Counted from the first letter of the stretch, positions 33,517 through 41,925 are shown. The stretch: DNA of 41,925 nucleotides from Bacillota bacterium (GCA_021783135.1 JAJXUE010000001.1:1-41925), one strand, 5' to 3'. Notes: a model not told the origin generated them from the letters alone. Made by a program: numbers and translations.

Positions 33517-33548
33517 AAGAATACCCCGGGTTAACCCGGGGTATTCTT
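33517..33548. terminator. 32-bp perfect palindrome, bidirectional terminator
   Basis: The 16-base arm AAGAATACCCCGGGTT is followed directly by its exact reverse complement. It lies between the convergent PRC-barrel and prs genes, and its last base is the last base of the prs stop codon. It can form a GC-rich hairpin in both transcripts, though T-runs are short (TTCTT). Confidence 0.82.
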
Positions 33549-34492
33549 CATTGCGAAAAGAGTCTGCTAACAGATGAGTCTTCATGTATACGAATGATTG
33601 CCTCGCCTAAAAGCGGCGCCACCGACAAAATTTTAAACTTGGGATGTTTCTTTTCTTGTGGTAGTCGAATTGTATTGGTGATTACAACTTCTTTAATAAC
33701 AGATTTCTCCAACCGATCCAAAGCAGGCCCCGACAAAACCGGATGCGTACAACAAGCGTATACTTCTTTGGCCCCTCGTTCCATAAGGGCCGCTGCTCCT
33801 TGGGTAATTGTCCCCGCAGTATCAATGATATCATCAATCATAATTACTGTCTTACCCTCTAGTTCGCCAATAATATGCATAATTTCTGCCACATTTGGCT
33901 CCGGTCGCCGTTTATCAATTATCGCAATTGAAGCCCCTATGCGTTCCGCCAAGTCGCGTGCCCTAGTAACCCCGCCCAAATCAGGCGAAACTACGACCAC
34001 ATCCTCAAGGTGCTTTTCCAGTAAATATTCTGCCAAGATGGGTACTCCCGGCAGATGGTCAACCGGAATATCAAAAAACCCTTGGATTGCCGGAGCATGC
34101 AAATCCATAGTTACCACGCGCCTGGCTCCAGCTGTGGTGATAACATTCGCGACAAGCTTCGCTGTAATCGGATCCCTGGCTCTAGTCTTTCTCTCTTGGC
34201 GTGCATAACCGTAATAAGGAATGACCGCCGTAATTCTACGGGCAGATGCGCGGCGCAAGGCATCAATCATAATTAACAATTCCATAATGTTGTCGTTAAC
34301 CGGGGATGAAGTCGGTTGGATAACAAATACATCTGCACCCCTGACACTTTCATCAATAGCTATGGCAATTTCGCCGTCACTGAACCGCCTTACCTTGGCT
34401 GCTCCCAACTGTACTCCCAAATATTCGGCTATTTCACTTGCCAAAGAGGGGTTTGAGTTACCCGAGAAAATTTTTAACTTGCGCCCATTCAT
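33548..34492 (-). CDS. prs: ribose-phosphate pyrophosphokinase
   Basis: Prs makes PRPP, the precursor for nucleotides, histidine and tryptophan. The 314-residue product shows [19 protein letters not shown], the regulatory and ATP-binding residues near SFVF-like [15 protein letters not shown], the metal site [14 protein letters not shown] and the PRPP loop [15 protein letters not shown]. The start is ATG 34492. It follows glmU by 31 bases, as in B. subtilis, and terminates at the shared palindrome. Confidence 0.98.
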   Translation of the reverse strand: MNGRKLKIFSGNSNPSLASEIAEYLGVQLGAAKVRRFSDGEIAIAIDESVRGADVFVIQPTSSPVNDNIMELLIMIDALRRASARRITAVIPYYGYARQERKTRARDPITAKLVANVITTAGARRVVTMDLHAPAIQGFFDIPVDHLPGVPILAEYLLEKHLEDVVVVSPDLGGVTRARDLAERIGASIAIIDKRRPEPNVAEIMHIIGELEGKTVIMIDDIIDTAGTITQGAAALMERGAKEVYACCTHPVLSGPALDRLEKSVIKEVVITNTIRLPQEKKHPKFKILSVAPLLGEAIIRIHEDSSVSRLFSQ

Positions 34493-34523
34493 ACTTTAGG
34501 GGACCTCCTATTACGGTTAAATT

Positions 34524-35891
34524 TTACTTGCTGTGTCTACGCGTAACCCAGTGATTTACATTGACTTGTCTGCTTCGAGCTACCCCGAGTCCTTCATTTG
34601 GCACATCCTTGGTTAACGTAGATCCTGCGGCAATTACCGCCTTGCTGCCAACCTTTACAGGGGCAACCAAATTGGTGTTGCTACCAATAAAGGCTCCATC
34701 ACCAATTTCTGTAGGATATTTATTTTCCCCATCATAGTTGCAGGTAATTGTTCCTGCCCCAATGTTGACATCCTTACCAATTGAAGCGTCTCCGACATAG
34801 CTAAGGTGTGGCACCTTACTCCCCTCGCCGATGTGCGACTTTTTGATTTCCACAAAATCGCCCACTTTAACATTGTCGGCTAAAACTGTACCCGGCCTCA
34901 AATAGGCATAAGGCCCCACTAAACAATCATTGCCAATAATGCTCTCTTTAACGATAGAGTTTTCAATAGTGACACTGTTACCTATTGTGGAATTAACCAA
35001 CCGACTTTGCGGACCAATAATACAGTCTTCACCAACCTTGGTCTTTCCATACAAAAAAGTAAAAGGCATTAAAATGGAATCCTGTCCCACTTGCACATCG
35101 GTTTCTACGTATGTGGTCTCAGGATCTACTATTGTTACGCCTTGATCCATAAGTCTTGCTACATTCAAACCGTTCATGGCCTTAGCCACCTCAGCCAGTT
35201 GTAGGCGGGAATTAACACCTTGCATTTCACGCGGGTCATGGCAAACAATTGATTGGGCACCACGACCTGAACTCACGGCATGCGCGAGCACATCCGTGAG
35301 GTAATACTCTTTTTGGGCGTTGTTTGGCTGTAGGTTCTGCAAAGCATCAAATAAGAAATTTCCGTCAAAGCAGTAAGTACCGGTATTTATCTCATTGATT
35401 AATCTTTCCTGTGCAGAAGCGTCTTTCTCTTCTATGATTCCCACAACTAGATTAGAATTATCACGGATGACTCTGCCGTAGCCAATCGGATCATCTAGTA
35501 CAGCGGTTAAAACTGTAACTTCTACCTTGCCGTCTTGATGACGGTTTAACAAATCGGCCAACGTTTTTGCCGATAGCAATGGAGTATCTCCGCTAACCAC
35601 CAGAATATTCTTGCGTGTATCAACAATACCCTTGGCCTGAAGTACGGCATGGCCCGTACCTAATTGTTCATTTTGATAGGCATAGCGAACCTCATTACCC
35701 AACGCTTCCTCAACCTTTGCACCCTCGTGCCCAACAACTACAATTATATCATCAATACCCACGTCGCGTATCGCTTGGATGACATGCGAAACCAACGGTT
35801 TACCGCAAACCTGGTGTAGAACTTTAGGAAGTTTGGATTTCATTCTGGTTCCTTTACCTGCTGCCATAACAATGGCTGCAACTCCCTCCAT
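34524..35891 (-). CDS. glmU: bifunctional UDP-N-acetylglucosamine pyrophosphorylase / glucosamine-1-phosphate acetyltransferase
   Basis: GlmU makes UDP-GlcNAc for peptidoglycan in two steps. The N-terminal uridyltransferase (about residues 1-230) has VAAIVMAAGKGTRMKSKLPK and the later QLGTGHAVLQA. The C-terminal left-handed beta helix (about 250-455) shows hexapeptide repeats such as VGPYAYLRPGTVLADNVKVG, and the acetyltransferase region HLSYVGDASIGKDVNIGAG. ATG 35891 is used. It follows spoVG across a terminator and leads into prs. Confidence 0.98.
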   Translation of the reverse strand: MEGVAAIVMAAGKGTRMKSKLPKVLHQVCGKPLVSHVIQAIRDVGIDDIIVVVGHEGAKVEEALGNEVRYAYQNEQLGTGHAVLQAKGIVDTRKNILVVSGDTPLLSAKTLADLLNRHQDGKVEVTVLTAVLDDPIGYGRVIRDNSNLVVGIIEEKDASAQERLINEINTGTYCFDGNFLFDALQNLQPNNAQKEYYLTDVLAHAVSSGRGAQSIVCHDPREMQGVNSRLQLAEVAKAMNGLNVARLMDQGVTIVDPETTYVETDVQVGQDSILMPFTFLYGKTKVGEDCIIGPQSRLVNSTIGNSVTIENSIVKESIIGNDCLVGPYAYLRPGTVLADNVKVGDFVEIKKSHIGEGSKVPHLSYVGDASIGKDVNIGAGTITCNYDGENKYPTEIGDGAFIGSNTNLVAPVKVGSKAVIAAGSTLTKDVPNEGLGVARSRQVNVNHWVTRRHSK

Positions 35892-36003
35892 ACTTACACC
35901 TCGCTTTCTTGCCTAAGATTATTTTGTTAAAGACAATTGATTTATGCTTTGTAACCAACCATTCATATTCGAGCTTTATTACACAATTCCTTTTAAAATA
36001 ACA

Positions 36004-36030
36004 AAAAAAGAACCCTTCGGGTTCTTTTTT
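36004..36030 (-). terminator. terminator after spoVG
   Basis: On the minus strand AAAAAAGAACCC, loop GAA and GGGTTCTTTTTT pair over 12 positions with a T-run. It lies 16 bases after the spoVG stop and separates it from glmU. Confidence 0.95.
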
Positions 36031-36045
36031 ACTTGACACTCGCAT

Positions 36046-36300
36046 CTAAATGGCCTCTTGGTAAGCCTTTAATACTGCCGATTGAATATACTCGCGAGCA
36101 TCAGACGAAATAGGATGCGCTATATCGCGAAACTCCCCTTCAGGAGTCTTCCGACTTGGCATAGCTACAAACAAACCATTTTGACCTTCAACCACTTTAA
36201 CATCATGAACTACAAAAGAGTTGTCAAAAGTAACCGATACAACCGCCTTCATTTTACCCTCAATGTTAATTTTGCGAATCCTTACATCAGTAATATTCAT
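36046..36300 (-). CDS. spoVG: septation regulator SpoVG
   Basis: SpoVG is a small nucleic-acid-binding regulator first found through its effect on asymmetric septation and cortex formation. The 84-residue product starts [20 protein letters not shown] and continues [40 protein letters not shown], closely following the family. The start is ATG with GGAAGGGTGG upstream. A sigma-H-type promoter lies about 40-70 bases upstream, as in B. subtilis, where spoVG is a classical sigma-H target. Confidence 0.97.
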   Translation of the reverse strand: MNITDVRIRKINIEGKMKAVVSVTFDNSFVVHDVKVVEGQNGLFVAMPSRKTPEGEFRDIAHPISSDAREYIQSAVLKAYQEAI

Positions 36301-36342
36301 ACTTTCACCACCCTTCCGCTGCTAAGTTTTGACATTTGTGTT

Positions 36343-36370
36343 ATTCTCTACTCAAGTGTAGAAATCCTCC
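36343..36370 (-). promoter_or_regulatory. sigma-H-type promoter of spoVG
   Basis: On the minus strand GGAGGATTT (36370-36362), 12 bases, AGAGAAT (36349-36343). This fits the sigma-H consensus RNAGGAWWW, 11-12 bases, RNNGAAT at every specified position. Confidence 0.82.
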
Positions 36371-36456
36371 CATAATTCCATAATTTTTCCATAAACATTT
36401 TTCGCATAAAGAAACACCTGGCGTTCACCAGGTGTTGCGTTGACTTATGTATAAGT

Positions 36457-37266
36457 TTAATGAGTAGGTCGGATCAAAATTCTTCTTGGCTGTTCTTCAA
36501 TATCAACCAGTTCCAGTAAAGAAATATAATCGTTCACTAATTTCTCTTGGGGTTCAAGCGTGCTAATTAGGACGCCGACACCTAATACCTTGCTGTCAAA
36601 CTCCTCCAGCAGCTCCAGCATACCCTTCGCAGTCCCGCCGGCCTTCATGAAGTCATCTATAACCACCACACGCATACCCTTCCGCAAGGAGCGCCGCGGC
36701 AAAGACATAGTTTGGATACGTCGTGTCGAACCGGATAAATAATTGATGCTGACGGACGAACCTTCTGTCACCCTACTATCATTACGGATTACAACTAAAG
36801 GAACGTGTAGCGCCTGTGCAGTCATCAATGCTAATGGTATGCCTTTGGTTTCAATCGTAATGACAACTTCGGGGTTCAGCACCGCAAACTTACTTGCAAA
36901 TATCGTACCGGCTTGTGCACTAATTACCGGGTCAAAAAGTAGATCTGTCATGTACAAAAAACCACCGGGAATAATTCTTTCCGGTTGGGAAAGTTGTTGT
37001 GAAAGTCCTTGTAAAAACACTTCACTCTCACTTTCACCCATCAAAGGAATGAACTTTACCCCTCCCCCAGCGCCCGGAAGAGTTTCCAGTACACCCATTT
37101 CTAAACCGGCCAAGGTGTCACGCATAATCACCAGATCTTCACTTATGGTTGATTTAGCTGCCGAGAACATCTCGGAGAAAAATCCTAGCGATATTAGTTC
37201 GCGCGGATGATGCGTCAAATACTTTGTTAGGGCTACTAGTCTTTCACTGCGTTTAAACTTTTCCAC
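36457..37266 (-). CDS. purR: purine operon repressor PurR (Bacillus type)
   Basis: PurR represses purine synthesis genes and is antagonized by PRPP. An N-terminal winged helix (about residues 1-75: RSERLVALTKYLTHHPREL, SAAKSTISEDLVIMR) precedes a phosphoribosyltransferase-like domain with the PRPP-binding loop VVVIDDFMKAGGTAKGML. GTG 37266 aligns with the B. subtilis start; a TTG at 37275 lies too close to AAGGA. It follows the GntR gene by few bases, so the two are cotranscribed. The B. subtilis neighbour yabJ (between purR and spoVG) is absent. Confidence 0.94.
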   Translation of the reverse strand: MEKFKRSERLVALTKYLTHHPRELISLGFFSEMFSAAKSTISEDLVIMRDTLAGLEMGVLETLPGAGGGVKFIPLMGESESEVFLQGLSQQLSQPERIIPGGFLYMTDLLFDPVISAQAGTIFASKFAVLNPEVVITIETKGIPLALMTAQALHVPLVVIRNDSRVTEGSSVSINYLSGSTRRIQTMSLPRRSLRKGMRVVVIDDFMKAGGTAKGMLELLEEFDSKVLGVGVLISTLEPQEKLVNDYISLLELVDIEEQPRRILIRPTH

Positions 37267-37281
37267 AATGCGCAATCATCC

Positions 37282-37980
37282 TTACTCTAGGTCTTTAATA
37301 ACGGCATGATGGTTTCTTAAAGACTCCAACATAACGTTTTCAGCATTTTCAATATGCTCTGTGGCCAACTGCTGTGCAAGTGTCACATTTCGCTCTGAAA
37401 GTGCTTCTGTAATCATCCTATGCTCCTCCAAAGCTTCCCGCATACGCCCTGGCACAGCCAAGGAAGTTGCCCGAAACCTTTGAATTTGCTCCCTAAGATT
37501 ACTTAAAATCTGGACCAATCTTTCATTACGACTTGCTTTATACATAATGGCATGGAAGGCCGTATCTACTTCAACTATTAAGTCCAAATTATTATTTTCG
37601 ATTATCTCAGCCTTGCGTACGAGCAACCGCTCCATCTCTTCCAATTCTTCGTCAGTTATTCTTTCCGCGGATAGACCTGCCGCCAAGCCCTCTAAAGCCG
37701 CGCGTATTTCAAACACATCGGCAATGTCTTTTAGGGAAATCCCGGCAACATAGGCACCCTTACGAGGTATCATAACCACAAAAGCCTCGAGCTCCAGCTT
37801 GCGTATAGCCTCACGCACAGGCGTGCGACTAACACCCATCTCCTCAGCTAACTGAATTTCCATCAGACGTTCCCCAGGCTTAAGTACACCGCCGATGATG
37901 GCCTCACGCAAAGATTCAAAAACAATCTCTCTTAGGGGCTTATAGCTGTCTAGCTTAACCGGAACAAGTCGTCTCTCCAT
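37282..37980 (-). CDS. GntR family regulator, FCD (FadR-like) subfamily
   Basis: The 232-residue product has an N-terminal winged helix (about 10-75: PGERLMEIQLAEEMGVSRTP, REAIRKLELEAFV) and a C-terminal FCD ligand domain (about 85-220). The latter has acidic and histidine residues (DVFEIRAALEGLAAGLSA, VDTAFHAIMYKASRNERL, EEHRMITEALSERN) that bind a metal and a small carboxylate in this family. The ligand and targets are unknown. It sits between ispE and purR, where B. subtilis has no such gene. Confidence 0.92.
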   Translation of the reverse strand: MERRLVPVKLDSYKPLREIVFESLREAIIGGVLKPGERLMEIQLAEEMGVSRTPVREAIRKLELEAFVVMIPRKGAYVAGISLKDIADVFEIRAALEGLAAGLSAERITDEELEEMERLLVRKAEIIENNNLDLIVEVDTAFHAIMYKASRNERLVQILSNLREQIQRFRATSLAVPGRMREALEEHRMITEALSERNVTLAQQLATEHIENAENVMLESLRNHHAVIKDLE

Positions 37981-38004
37981 AGTTCAACTTCCCTTCTGCC
38001 GCAT

Positions 38005-38859
38005 TTATACATGAGTCTTAGTCACTATTACCGTATGTGCTCCACCCGCTATAGCCACTGCAACTGACCTGGCTTGAACTTCGTTCTGCGTCACGCCAAA
38101 CACAGTTGGTCCGCTGCCTGACATTACTGCTTTAAGCGCGCCAGCCCGTACCAGCTGTTGCCGGATTGCTTCGATTTCAGGTACTAGATTGACTGTTGTA
38201 GATTCCAGCACATTATACATGTTGTTGACTATGGCCGCTTCATTACCCTCCGCGATAGCCTTAAGCATTGCACTGGTGTCTGGCCGGGTAGTGACATTTT
38301 CCACCTCAAAACTTCCATACACGGTGCCGGTTGCAACCCCTACCTTAGGTTTAACCAAGACCAACCACATTTCAGGGCAACTTGTGAGCTTGGTCAAAAG
38401 TTCACCTCTCCCTGTAGCCAGTGCTGTTCCTTCTTGAATACAAAAAGGAATGTCCGAACCAATTAAAGCGCCAAACTCAAGTAATTCCGTCAACGATAAC
38501 TCCAATTGCCACAGGCGGTTGATACCGCGAATTACCGCAGCAGCGTCCGCACTGCCACCGGCCAGCCCTGCTGCTACCGGAATATTTTTTTCCAGGTCAA
38601 TAGCAAGCCCGCCATCAAGGCCAAGTTTATCAAACATCAGCTGCGCAGCCTGCCAAGCCAGATTATTTTTATCGGTAGGAATTTCATTCGAAGATACCTG
38701 TAGTGTAATGCCCTGTGAAGTTTTCGCAAGTGATACCCTGTCTGCCAATTCTATGGACTGCATCACCATTTCCACTTCATGGTACCCATCGGTGCGTCGA
38801 TATAACACGTCAAGAGTTAAATTAATTTTAGCATGGGCTAATTCTGTCAATGTACGCAT
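38005..38859 (-). CDS. ispE: 4-diphosphocytidyl-2-C-methyl-D-erythritol kinase
   Basis: IspE is the fourth enzyme of the non-mevalonate isoprenoid pathway. The 284-residue GHMP kinase shows LAHAKINLTLDVLYRRTDGY at the start, the ATP-binding VAAGLAGGSADAAAVIRG and the C-terminal AVMSGSGPTVFGV. ATG 38859 is preceded by AAGGAG. It is the first gene after the cyanophycin synthetase terminator and likely begins the operon continuing through the GntR gene and purR. Confidence 0.97.
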   Translation of the reverse strand: MRTLTELAHAKINLTLDVLYRRTDGYHEVEMVMQSIELADRVSLAKTSQGITLQVSSNEIPTDKNNLAWQAAQLMFDKLGLDGGLAIDLEKNIPVAAGLAGGSADAAAVIRGINRLWQLELSLTELLEFGALIGSDIPFCIQEGTALATGRGELLTKLTSCPEMWLVLVKPKVGVATGTVYGSFEVENVTTRPDTSAMLKAIAEGNEAAIVNNMYNVLESTTVNLVPEIEAIRQQLVRAGALKAVMSGSGPTVFGVTQNEVQARSVAVAIAGGAHTVIVTKTHV

Positions 38860-38893
38860 TTTCCTGACTCCTTGAAGTCTTTAAGATAAGTAT

Positions 38894-38921
38894 ATTAAAC
38901 TTACAAGGTCAAAAATCCTTT
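38894..38921 (-). promoter_or_regulatory. weak candidate sigma-H-like promoter of ispE
   Basis: On the minus strand AAAGGATTT (38921-38913), 12 bases and GTTTAAT (38900-38894). It has the same spacing as the spoVG promoter, but the -10 core is TAAT rather than GAAT. A sigma-A promoter using TATACT just downstream cannot be excluded; it lacks a matching -35. Confidence 0.3.
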
Positions 38922-38943
38922 TTCCTAAATAGAAAATCTTATA

Positions 38944-38980
38944 ACAGAACAAGTTGCACTAACATTGCAACTTGTTCTGT
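38944..38980 (-). terminator. terminator after cphA
   Basis: ACAGAACAAGTTGCA and its exact reverse complement (38966-38980) form a 15-bp stem with a 7-base loop, starting 13 bases after the cphA stop. The following minus-strand bases (TATAAGATTTTC) are only moderately T-rich. Confidence 0.8.
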
Positions 38981-38993
38981 AATCAGTTATATC

Positions 38994-41642
38994 TTATAAC
39001 ACCATTTTCTTGATAGAATCTGACTCCAACCCCATCTGCTGATTTGCAATAACAAAACTATTTAAGCAGTCTAATACCGGTGTTAGCTTTTCATAAAACT
39101 CGATTACTAAATCTCCTGTACGGGCTTGGTTTAATGCTGCAGAAAATGCTTCGATTTCCGATAAAATTATCTGAATGTTAAGTTCGGACTTGCCTGCAGC
39201 TAAAGCTCCGGCCTTAAGTAATTCCGCAACCTCTCCTGGCATTCGTCCTCGTAGATCCGCATCTTCACGGAGAATTAGATGATCAAAACTTCTACCTGCC
39301 AACACTCCAACCTTATAAACGCTCTCATCCAATCTGTCGCCTGGTACTGTTACAACTCCTATCAGTCGTTTGGGACGAAGTCTTTTGGCAACACTGGCAA
39401 TTTGTTCTATTCCGGCGGCATTATGACCGTAGTCTATCATTACCTGAAAATCATTTACCTTATAGATATTAAGTCTGCCTGGATTATCGCACGGATTTGA
39501 ATAAAAATTCAATAGAGATCGTTTTATTTCTGATGCAGGGATGCCCAAAGCCCAGGCAGCCCCAACAGCAGCCAACACGTTTTGCACATTATGCAAAGCC
39601 TTGCCGGCCAAGGTTACCGGGAAACTTCTAAACGCGCCAATCCCTACCGCGTCCGCACCCGTAGCGACGATAATTCTTCCCTTCTTAATAAATACCGCGC
39701 TTCCACCTGTGCCAAGGTGTTGTTTAATTACGGGATTTTCCTCACCTAGACTAAAGAAAATTACCTTACCTTTAGTGTGCGAAGCCATCTTGGCTACATA
39801 TACGTCATCGGCATTTAATACAACGTAGCTATGCTTGCGAACAGCTTCAGCTACTACAGATTTGACATGAGCCAAGTCCTCAAGATTTTCAATCCCATAT
39901 TGACCAAAATGGTCTTCACTGATATTTGTTATTACTGCTACATCGGCAAAATCATACCCTAGGCCAGCTCTTAAGATTCCGCCTCGCGCCGTCTCTAAAA
40001 CCGCAGCTTCAACTTCTGGATCGCAGAGAACAGTTTGAGCGCTTGTTGGTCCCGTCGTATCGCCTGCCATAACCTGATGCGCACCAATCCAGATACCATC
40101 TGAATTTGCCATACCTACAGTTAGATTGCGCTGCCTTAATAAGTGCGCAATCATACGGGTTGTGGTTGTCTTACCATTGGTTCCGGCGACCGATACCACA
40201 GGTACCCTGTTTGGTTTGCCGGACTGAAAAAGATGGTTAACAATGGCCTCTGCTACTGGTCGAGACTTGCCCTGCCCTGGGTATAGATGCATTCTTATCC
40301 CAGGTGCAGCATTCACTTCGATAATCGCGGCACTGTCACTAGAAAATGGCTGTGTGATATCCGGAGTAACCAGGTCAATCCCAGCAACATCTAACCCGAT
40401 TATCTTTGCTACCCTTAACGCAACCAATTTATAACTAGGATGCATCACGTCTGTCACATCACTCGCGGTCCCGCCCGTGCTTAGATTAGCATTTTGGCGC
40501 AAATAGACTATCTCCCCTTTATTGGGGACTGTATTTAAGGTATATCCTTTTTGTGTCAATGTCATAAGAACGATGGGGTCTATCTGGATTTTAGTTAAAG
40601 GCAACTCATGATCTGTACCGCGTAAAGGATTAGAATTGGCAACATCAATCAATTCTCGGATGTTCTGTTCACCATCGCCTATAACATTGGCTGCAATCCT
40701 TTCTGCTGCTGCTTCCACCGCATTCCCGACAACCAAAACTCGATAGTGCTTTCCTTTAATAAAACGTTCGACAATAACTTGCTCACTGTGTTGCCTAGCC
40801 AAATTGAAGGCAGCCCTGACTTGTGCGTCTGTGACTAAATTCAGAGAAACTCCCTTACCCTGATTTCCGTTATATGGTTTAATTACAATCGGGAAGCCCA
40901 TTGTATGCGCGAGTTCCAAAGCCTCGGCTTCTGTCCTTGCCATCCCACCTGCCGGTACCGGTATGCCCATTCTGGCCAATATATCTTTAGTCAAAGTTTT
41001 GTCACAGGCAATATCCACACCGACACAGGTAGTCAAGCCAGTTATTGTAGCCTGTACTCTTTTTTGATACTTGCCATAGCCCAATTGCAGCAGGCTGCCT
41101 TCACCCAAACGGAGATATGGAATATCTCTTTTTTGACACGCTTGCACAATCGCCTTAGTACTACAGCCAAATTCACTCTGGGAGCAAGCCAGCATGATTT
41201 TATTTAGTTCAGCTTCAAGCGTGATAGATTCTCCTTGCAACAGACTAGACACAATCTCCACTGCTGAACGAGCCGCCTGAACAGCCCCGTCTTTGACCTC
41301 ATATTCCATTACTATTTCGTACACTCCAGGTTCATCTGTCGCCAATGTTTTACCATATATGACTTTATGCCCTGCCAAGCTCATCAGTTCTAACGCGACA
41401 TGTTCCACAACATGCCCGAGCAATGTTCCTTCTTCGAGCCTTTCGATGAATCCGCCAGGTTTACGTCTAGAACAAAAGTGTTCCTGTAAGGAAGGCATAA
41501 GCTTTACTAGGCGCTCCGAAAATCCTTGCAGCTCACTAGTATACACCTCTGTCCATTTGCCAAGACATAAAAACATCTTGAGCACCGGTCTGGGCGAAAA
41601 AACGTTTGCCCCTTCCAAAGCCAGTATTGAGCGAATTTTCAT
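38994..41642 (-). CDS. cphA: cyanophycin synthetase
   Basis: CphA builds cyanophycin, a poly-aspartate backbone with arginine side chains used as a nitrogen and carbon reserve. The 882-residue protein has the three expected parts. The N-terminal domain (about 1-160) has LLGHVVEHVALELMSLAGHK. The ATP-grasp domain (about 210-470) has YNGNQGKGVSLNL and IIEVNAAPGIRMHL. The Mur-ligase-like domain (about 480-870) has VAGTNGKTTTTRMIAHLLR and VITNISEDHFGQYG. ATG 41642 has AAGGGGG upstream. The preceding gene encodes cyanophycinase, completing a synthesis-degradation pair. Confidence 0.96.
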   Translation of the reverse strand: MKIRSILALEGANVFSPRPVLKMFLCLGKWTEVYTSELQGFSERLVKLMPSLQEHFCSRRKPGGFIERLEEGTLLGHVVEHVALELMSLAGHKVIYGKTLATDEPGVYEIVMEYEVKDGAVQAARSAVEIVSSLLQGESITLEAELNKIMLACSQSEFGCSTKAIVQACQKRDIPYLRLGEGSLLQLGYGKYQKRVQATITGLTTCVGVDIACDKTLTKDILARMGIPVPAGGMARTEAEALELAHTMGFPIVIKPYNGNQGKGVSLNLVTDAQVRAAFNLARQHSEQVIVERFIKGKHYRVLVVGNAVEAAAERIAANVIGDGEQNIRELIDVANSNPLRGTDHELPLTKIQIDPIVLMTLTQKGYTLNTVPNKGEIVYLRQNANLSTGGTASDVTDVMHPSYKLVALRVAKIIGLDVAGIDLVTPDITQPFSSDSAAIIEVNAAPGIRMHLYPGQGKSRPVAEAIVNHLFQSGKPNRVPVVSVAGTNGKTTTTRMIAHLLRQRNLTVGMANSDGIWIGAHQVMAGDTTGPTSAQTVLCDPEVEAAVLETARGGILRAGLGYDFADVAVITNISEDHFGQYGIENLEDLAHVKSVVAEAVRKHSYVVLNADDVYVAKMASHTKGKVIFFSLGEENPVIKQHLGTGGSAVFIKKGRIIVATGADAVGIGAFRSFPVTLAGKALHNVQNVLAAVGAAWALGIPASEIKRSLLNFYSNPCDNPGRLNIYKVNDFQVMIDYGHNAAGIEQIASVAKRLRPKRLIGVVTVPGDRLDESVYKVGVLAGRSFDHLILREDADLRGRMPGEVAELLKAGALAAGKSELNIQIILSEIEAFSAALNQARTGDLVIEFYEKLTPVLDCLNSFVIANQQMGLESDSIKKMVL

Positions 41643-41703
41643 ATTTAGAGAGGCCCCCTTAGAAAAAGTCTTACCTATTTAGTTTGCACTAAATTGTTTT
41701 TGG

Positions 41704-41925
41704 CTATTCTCGGCCCGGCAGAATAGGCCGCCTTTGGCGCAAATCAAAGCTAAATTCAGCCGGCAAAACATGCAATACTACGTTAAATAAGGCTAGCGGA
41801 TGACGTGTTCCCGTTTCACTTACGTTGGTAAAAGCAATAGGTTGCCCGTCCACTACAGTAACAGTTTGCGAGCCAATAACGCGGAAGCACCCCATTTCGT
41901 CGATTAATACGGCAGTATCTTCGTC
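41704..41925 (-). CDS. cphB: cyanophycinase, C-terminal fragment (window edge)
   Basis: Only the last 73 residues lie in the window; the frame is open to the right edge. It reads DEDTAVLIDEMGCFRVIGSQ and then VTVVDGQPIAFTNVSE, ending with HVLPAEFSFDLRQRRP, which matches the C-terminal part of cyanophycinases. The enzyme is a serine exopeptidase that releases beta-Asp-Arg dipeptides; the active-site serine lies outside the window. The gene is 61 bases upstream of cphA in the same direction, with no terminator between them. Confidence 0.88.
   Translation of the reverse strand, partial: DEDTAVLIDEMGCFRVIGSQTVTVVDGQPIAFTNVSETGTRHPLALFNVVLHVLPAEFSFDLRQRRPILPGRE

Noticed and set aside
35854-36045. 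63-residue frame between glmU and spoVG
   Set aside because: It runs through the spoVG terminator and into glmU in another frame; phenylalanine- and lysine-rich composition reflects the T-run.

Overview
The window reads as the conserved origin-proximal chromosome block of an endospore-forming Bacillota. Apart from one gene, every coding region lies on the minus strand, so the biological order runs from position 41925 down to 1. That order (ispE, purR, spoVG, glmU, prs, pth, fin, mfd, spoVT, mazG, rqcP, yabP, yabQ, divIC, S1 protein, spoIIE, tilS, ftsH, coaX, fol genes, dusB, lysS, rRNA operon) matches from memory the 50-90 kb region of Bacillus subtilis. Several additions point to an anaerobic Clostridia or Negativicutes lineage rather than a Bacillus: a GntR/FCD regulator beside ispE, a PrsA-like lipoprotein beside mfd, greA before lysS, tandem DUF881 proteins, fhs and a cyanophycin gene pair. 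I lean towards a Sporomusa-like Negativicute, but the sequence shown does not prove it.

Layout in transcription order. 41925-38944: cyanophycinase (cut by the window edge) and cyanophycin synthetase, closed by a terminator. 38859-33548: ispE, a GntR regulator, purR, spoVG (with a sigma-H-type promoter), glmU and prs. 32817-33506: the only plus-strand gene, a PRC-barrel protein, convergent with prs across a 32-bp perfect palindrome. 32691-26307: pth, fin (sigma-F-type promoter), mfd, a parvulin lipoprotein and spoVT (sigma-G-type promoter). 26066-21770: mazG, HU, rqcP, yabP, yabQ, a small HTH protein, divIC and an S1 protein. 21637-15379: spoIIE (a Spo0A-type promoter with long spacing), tilS, ftsH and ndk. 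15304-12032: two DUF881 membrane proteins and fhs. 12008-9432: an HD hydrolase and folP-folB-folK. 9426-3771: a pantothenate/biotin/CoA block (a PanG-like reductase, panB, panC, panD, birA, bioY, coaX). 3728-1: dusB, greA, lysS and the start of a 16S rRNA gene with tandem promoters.

The genes fall into a few working groups. One is cofactor supply: pantothenate to CoA, folate and one-carbon units, biotin uptake and its repressor. A second is the sporulation cascade, with promoters that look matched to Spo0A/sigma-A, sigma-H, sigma-F and sigma-G. A third is housekeeping in translation, repair and envelope precursors.

The most interesting signal is the leader of the pantothenate operon at 9293-9426. 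Two tandem hairpins share one architecture, each with two bulged A residues, but have different sequences. They are followed by an antiterminator that is mutually exclusive with an intrinsic terminator. This fits the orphan pan RNA motif and gives it a concrete switching model. Two BirA-type operators, one before bioY and one before birA, show that the biotin genes are controlled separately within the same block.
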